From Peromyscus leucopus (lineage: Eukaryota > Chordata > Mammalia > Rodentia > Cricetidae), in the NCBI RefSeq assembly GCF_004664715.2, contig NC_051068.1, positions 49,822,953-49,886,952 on the forward strand: DNA of 64,000 nucleotides. Reading direction: 5' to 3'. The translations under genes were made by a program, and so were the position numbers. This document shows, piece after piece, positions 59,701 through 64,000 of the stretch (position 1 is the stretch's first letter; each line of letters opens with the position of its first letter). The notes under the pieces are model-generated. The model saw nothing but the letters and a program-made list of their open reading frames with translations. It made no database searches and was not told the DNA's origin.

Positions 59701-60845
59701 TGGGATTCTTCTGGTGATCATATGGTGAGTTCCTGGACACAGGTGTCCAGGGCATGTCACTACTGTCCACAGGAAGAAATGGCTTTTGTTAATATAAATT
59801 GTGCATTGGCAAATATTCAGTGGTTTCTCTATAACATCAAAAACCTTGAATTGGGTTAAGAAAGTATGTGCATTTAACTAACAAAGCTAAGACTTTCAAA
59901 TCAACACAGAGAGATTTTAATTTAAAAGTGTCCAAATTTTGAAAGCTTCCATGCAAAGACAAGAATACACTATTATAGCCTAGTTGAATTAATTAAAATA
60001 TAAATCAATCAGTGACTTTTATCATTTAATAGCTTAAATTGTGACTCTTTTTATCTACTACCTTTTACACTTTGGGAAAATTGTGCATTGATAACAATAT
60101 GCTATATTCATTTCCCTTTCCAATCTACTCTTTTGAGAATCCCTGAGAGGTTCAGTAAAGACTGAATCAACAGATCTAATCAAGTCGTGTTCACAGTAAC
60201 ATTCTCTCAATGTATCTATGCCAGGAGAGAATTCAAATGGGAGTTTTACTTTTGAAAGAGAAAAGCTTTTCTTGAACTCTTGGCAGGCAAACCTGAGAAA
60301 AGATTGATGTTCTGTGTTAGCCCAGTAGAGATTGTGTGAAAAAGGAGATATCAATCAGTCCTCCAGATATTCAGGGCTTATCATTCAGGACTTATGTCAT
60401 TCAAAGGATTGATATCTAATGGAATCATGAATAAAGAGGGCACATTGAATTGCAAATGATTAGAATTCAAGAGAAATCTTTTGATGTTTGGCTATCTTTT
60501 CATTTTAAAGAAATTCACCAAATGTTCCATCTTTGTATTTCGTTTTTTTCACATTTTATTTATGTATAATTGTACATATTTCTTAATGATGGTGATAATG
60601 ATTACTGTTTCTATGTCTGATGTAATACTAAAAGCACAAAACAACATTTTATTTATAGAATATATCTTTCTGTAGCTGTAGCATATAGTTTAAATATTGA
60701 ACACTTACAACTTAAAATAATTTAACAGTTATTACATAAATTGTAATTATTGACATTCGTTTCTATTTAGTAGAGTACTTAGAGAAAAATATATGCTAGT
60801 GAATTTGAGTGTGTAAAATTAAGCTTATAAGTGACATAGGAGTTG
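56714..60845. other. Unassigned intergenic sequence
   Basis: 4.1 kb, the longest interval here with no recognised transposon. Minor features: a (GA)n patch near 57072 and tatata runs near 57520-57575. No exon or conserved motif was recognised; frames such as 60058-60354 (minus, 98 codons) have no known domain. Confidence 0.4.
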
Positions 60846-60904
60846 ATAGATGATAGATAGATAGATAGATAGACAGATAGATAGATAGATAGATGATAGA
60901 TAGG

Positions 60905-60947
<43 letters not shown>

Positions 60948-60993
60948 GATAGACAGACACACAGACAGATAGATAGATAGGTAGATAGATATA
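60846..60993. repeat. (GATA)n microsatellite, about 148 bp, with interruptions
   Basis: GATA units broken by gaca, ggta and cacacagaca variants. It generates a minus frame of YLSI repeats (60825-61061) that is not a gene. Confidence 0.96.
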
Positions 60994-61084
60994 TTCTCTA
61001 AATTAACTATTACAGCAAAAGAGCTTTTATAATTAAAGCTAATACAAGCACACTCACACACACATCCATGTGGACAATTCTATG

Positions 61085-61372
61085 GTACAATTTCTTGATT
61101 TTAATGATTGATATGTGAGGCCCCTGCTCATTATGGGTATTTCTACTACTGGTCACTTGGGGAGACTGAGCAATCCATGAGGAGCAAGCCTGTAAGCAGC
61201 ACTCCTCCATAGCTTCCACTTCAGTTTGTTCTCCTTAGATTCTGCCCTGAGTTCTTGCCCTAATTCTCTCAATGACAGACTATTGCGTGGAGCTCTGAGC
61301 TGAAATGAATTATTTTCTCCCCAAGTTGCTTTTATCTTGTTATTTACCACAAAAGAAAGATAACCAACACAA
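61085..61372 (+). mobile_element. Possible LTR-like rodent repeat, 3' part
   Basis: The end ctccccaagttgcttttatc ... aagaaagataaccaacaca, preceded by gagctgaaatgaattatttt, resembles the 3' portion of the same general rodent repeat type seen at 37507-37873. The 5' boundary is unclear. Confidence 0.35.
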
Positions 61373-61479
61373 TAGTCGAATATAAATTGTTTTTCAAAGG
61401 TTCAAGGAAATCTATTACAAGATAGTCTGGGAGAGTAAACTTTATATATTGGAGGAATGGGATTATTCAACATGTGAAA

Positions 61480-61900
61480 CCTTTTTTTATTGTTTTATAC
61501 ATCTTTATAAAATACTGTGAACATACTCACCCAACATTACCCTCACATATCACCCTCATACTTTCAATGACCAACTTTTCCCAACTAGTCCACATTGAAT
61601 TTACTTGTCTTTTTATGTGTTCGTATCTATTTTGAGCAGTCTTAGGTCTATAGCCACAGTTTCTGTATGTTTATGATTGCACTATGTCTATCATATACAG
61701 CAAAGATCATTTAACACCATCCCTTCCCATACTCAGACTTTCACATTCCTCCCTCACCTCCTTTTCTACAATGTTTTCTTAGCTTTCTAAGAGTTATTGG
61801 TGTTCAGCTTAGGCAGAGAACTCAGCAGTAATTTATTCTTAACCTTTGTTTATTCATGTTTCTCTGCATTAGCTGTTACTCACGGGGAAAAAGAAAGGTT
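61480..61900 (-). mobile_element. Possible old L1 3'UTR relic, antisense
   Basis: T-rich start, then C+T-rich text and blocks cacagtttctgtatgtttat, aacaccatcccttcccatac and cctccttttctacaatgttt that resemble antisense old rodent L1 3'UTRs. Divergence is high and the ends are uncertain. 61901-62529 is unassigned apart from an (AT)n run near 62512. Confidence 0.35.
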
Positions 61901-62529
61901 TTTCTGACTAAAGCTAAAAGCAATTGTTGAGTAAACAGATATGTATTTAGTAGACAGTTAGACCACATTTATATTTAGTGAATCATCATTAGAAAACTCT
62001 TTTTGGCCTGAGACACCCCTAACTATTGGCTTTTGATTAAATGTACAGTCCCAAATGTGTACTATCTTCCATGGAACAGGTCTCAATTTCAATCAGAAAA
62101 TTGTTAGTTAATGCCATATCACTCATACCATTATTGCACCAGTGTGTCTATCCTTTCTGGAAGGACACTACTATAGAACATAATTTCTAGAACCACGTAA
62201 GACCGCTGATGGAAGCCTTTTGTCTCCTAGAGGCTTGTACAACTCCTCTGGCAGTATGAATAATTTCAAATTCTCAACATTTAGTACATGAACCTTTTTG
62301 GTTTTAAAGTTTTATATTTTTATACCATAATAACTTTCATCAAGAAGCAAGCTTATGAACTCACAAATTTTATATTTATTATAAACAAAGAAATAACCAT
62401 ATAAAAACTCAGTAGCATATAAATTCTTTTCTGAAGAACACAGATGCCACTCTATTCTGTGGTCTACTCTAATCATCCAAAGCACAATAAATTTGAAAAC
62501 GTTTACATAAACATATATGTATATATGTA

Positions 62530-63032
62530 TGTAAGACGAATCTTAAAAGGTCTTATTAAAAAAAAAAATACCCAGAGCCAGGTAGTGGGGTGACAACTGA
62601 GAGATCAGAGGAAGAGAACAAGCCAAGCCAAAAGTTCTTACTGCTAGGAATATCTCATCACAAGACAGGGCTACTTCCTGTATACTCACACCTATATACC
62701 TCTCTGTGCCCTGCCGTCTTACTTCCTTTCTCTGCCCAGCAGCAACACTTCCTCTTTCTGCCCAGCTCTATCACTTCCTGTCTGTCTGTACAGACCTCCA
62801 GACTTCTATGGTTAACTAGCACTAGGATTAAAAGCATGTGCCACCATGCCTGGCTCTGTTGCCAGTGTGGCCTTGAACTCATAGAGAGCCAGATGGATCT
62901 CTGTCTCCCAAATGCTAGAATTAAAGGCATGTGCTACCACTCCCTGATCTCTATACTTCATATTGTGGGTGTCTTTTTCGATTGATCCCCAGATCAAGCT
63001 TTATTGGGGTGCACAAATAAAATATTACCACA
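62530..63032 (-). mobile_element. LTR-E, antisense, with captured B1-like sequence
   Basis: 503 bp; on the minus strand TGTGGTAATATTTTATTTGTG to ...CTTACA. It contains two B1-like pieces (minus strand: about 62820-62855 and 62862-62945, including gagttcaaggccacactggc). Related to LTR-A by its 5' end and by the identical polypurine tract adjoining it. It is the 3' LTR of a minus-strand element whose internal region follows. Confidence 0.75.
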
Positions 63033-63310
63033 TTTCCCCTTTTTGTCAATATAAAAAAACACATAACTGATATAAGAAAACAATATCACAATAAGTACAA
63101 TACCTATATACAATATATAAGGCAATAAATACATCAACAATGTTGAGTTCATTTGCATTTACAAATGCAGAGAAAATATTCCATTATCTATCCTATCTTT
63201 GTGCATCCAAAATATTGTACCTTCTATCCTAATTTGCATTATCAAAACTATCTTTAGATGTCTTTCAAACTTAACACTTTACACTTCTTTAGTAAGTTTC
63301 TGTTCTGAAT
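63033..63310 (-). mobile_element. ERV internal 3' end, antisense, cut by L1
   Basis: Begins with the antisense of aaaaaggggaaa at the LTR boundary, then sequence homologous to 22690-22900 of the composite (shared ttccattatctatcctat; ttctatcctaatt). No coding motif. The internal region is interrupted at about 63310 by a minus-strand L1, so the rest, if present, lies beyond the window. Confidence 0.7.
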
Positions 63311-64000
63311 TTCTTTTATTTTAAATTTAATTTTACAATATAATTTAGTTCTACATATCATCCACGGATTCCCTTGTTCTCCCCCCTCCAGTTCCCTCCC
63401 CTTCCCCCCAACTCACCCACCATTTCCATCTCCTCCAGGGCAAAGACTCCCCCGAGGATTGAGATCAACCAGGTAGACTCAGTCCAGACAGGTCCTAGAC
63501 TGAGCCAAAAGTCCCTATATAAGCCCCAGGTTTCAAACAGCCAACGCATGTACTGAGCACAGGACCTGGTCCCACTGCCGGGATGCCTCCCAAGCAGATC
63601 AAGCCAATCAACTGTCTCACCTATTCAGAGGGCCTGATCCAGTTGGGGGCCCCTCAGCCTTTGGTTCATAGTTCATGTGTTTCCATTTGTTTGGCTCTTT
63701 GTCCATGTGCTTTATCCAACCTTGGTCTCAACAATTTTCGCTCATATAAAGCCTCCTCTTTCTTGCCAATTAGACTCCTGGAGTTCCACCCGGGGCCTAG
63801 CCATGGATCTCTGCATCCAGTTCCCTCAGTAATTGGATGGGGTTTCTAGCACGACAATTAGGGTGTTTGGTCATCCCATCACCAGAGTAGGTCAGTTCAG
63901 GCTGTCTTTCAACCATTGCCAGCAGGGCATTTTGTGGATTTCTGTGGGCCTTTCTAGCACTTTGCTTCTTCCTTTTCTCATGTGGTCTTCATTGACCATG
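63311..64000 (-). mobile_element. L1 3'UTR, antisense, continues past window end
   Basis: T-rich left edge (tail), then the same 3'UTR as at 14308 and 18883, through gaccatg at the window end. No inversion is reached within the visible part. The plus strand again shows an open frame of 88 codons (63583-63849) homologous to those at 14581 and 19172. Confidence 0.88.

Overview
This 64 kb window looks like a gene-poor, AT-rich intergenic stretch of a rodent nuclear genome, most likely a cricetid (deer-mouse, vole or hamster group). The evidence is B1 and B2 SINEs in their rodent form, many L1 copies of at least two ages, URR1-like DNA-transposon relics, and several short class II (6-bp target duplication) LTR families. 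The species is inferred from repeat style only; no search was run. I recognise no host protein-coding exon, tRNA, rRNA or CRISPR array. All longer open frames lie in L1 ORF2 relics, antisense to L1 3' ends, inside LTRs, or across microsatellites.

Layout. 1-1690: LTR fragment and old L1 3'UTR interrupted by an LTR. 1944-2767: B2, a large CA array, a URR1-like relic. 3090-7840: a nest with an old L1 carrying a small retroposon and a younger 5'-inverted L1. 8.1-13.2 kb: mostly unassigned sequence with GT array, URR1-like and hAT pieces. 13204-13541: solo LTR. 14.0-15.5 kb: two L1 relics and a TCTA array. 17.7-19.8 kb: old L1 with TATC array, then a 5'-inverted L1 with a 14-bp target duplication. 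20988-21573: B1 and LTR. 22236-26378: a composite, inverted, two-family endogenous retrovirus flanked by one 6-bp target duplication. 26.5-28.8 kb: 5'-inverted L1, solo LTR, L1 relic. 30.9-37.1 kb: L1 relics, including a 5-kb antisense L1 holding a B1 and a solo LTR. 41.0-41.9 kb: LTR-like unit in duplicated sequence, then a retrocopy tail. 45-47.5 kb: URR1-like, B2, L1. 49497-51950: 5'-inverted L1 carrying a solo LTR. 54.8-56.7 kb: B1 with 15-bp duplication and a B1 split by an LTR. 60.8-64.0 kb: GATA array, relics, and an LTR plus internal region cut by an L1 running off the window.

The window is an archive of retrotransposition rather than a set of cooperating genes. The main result is the 4131-bp composite at 22242-26372. 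Its left end is an antisense LTR of family A with its polypurine tract. Its middle switches orientation at a short sense R-U5-like remnant of family A followed by a lysine-type primer binding site. Its right end is a sense polypurine tract and an LTR of a different family (B). The same six bases (agaggg) flank both outer ends, so the head-to-head chimera appears to have integrated as one piece. A second theme is that the four young L1 copies whose ends can be resolved all carry a 5' inversion.

LTR letters (A-F) are my labels for this window, not database names. All homology statements are by eye from knowledge of rodent repeat families.
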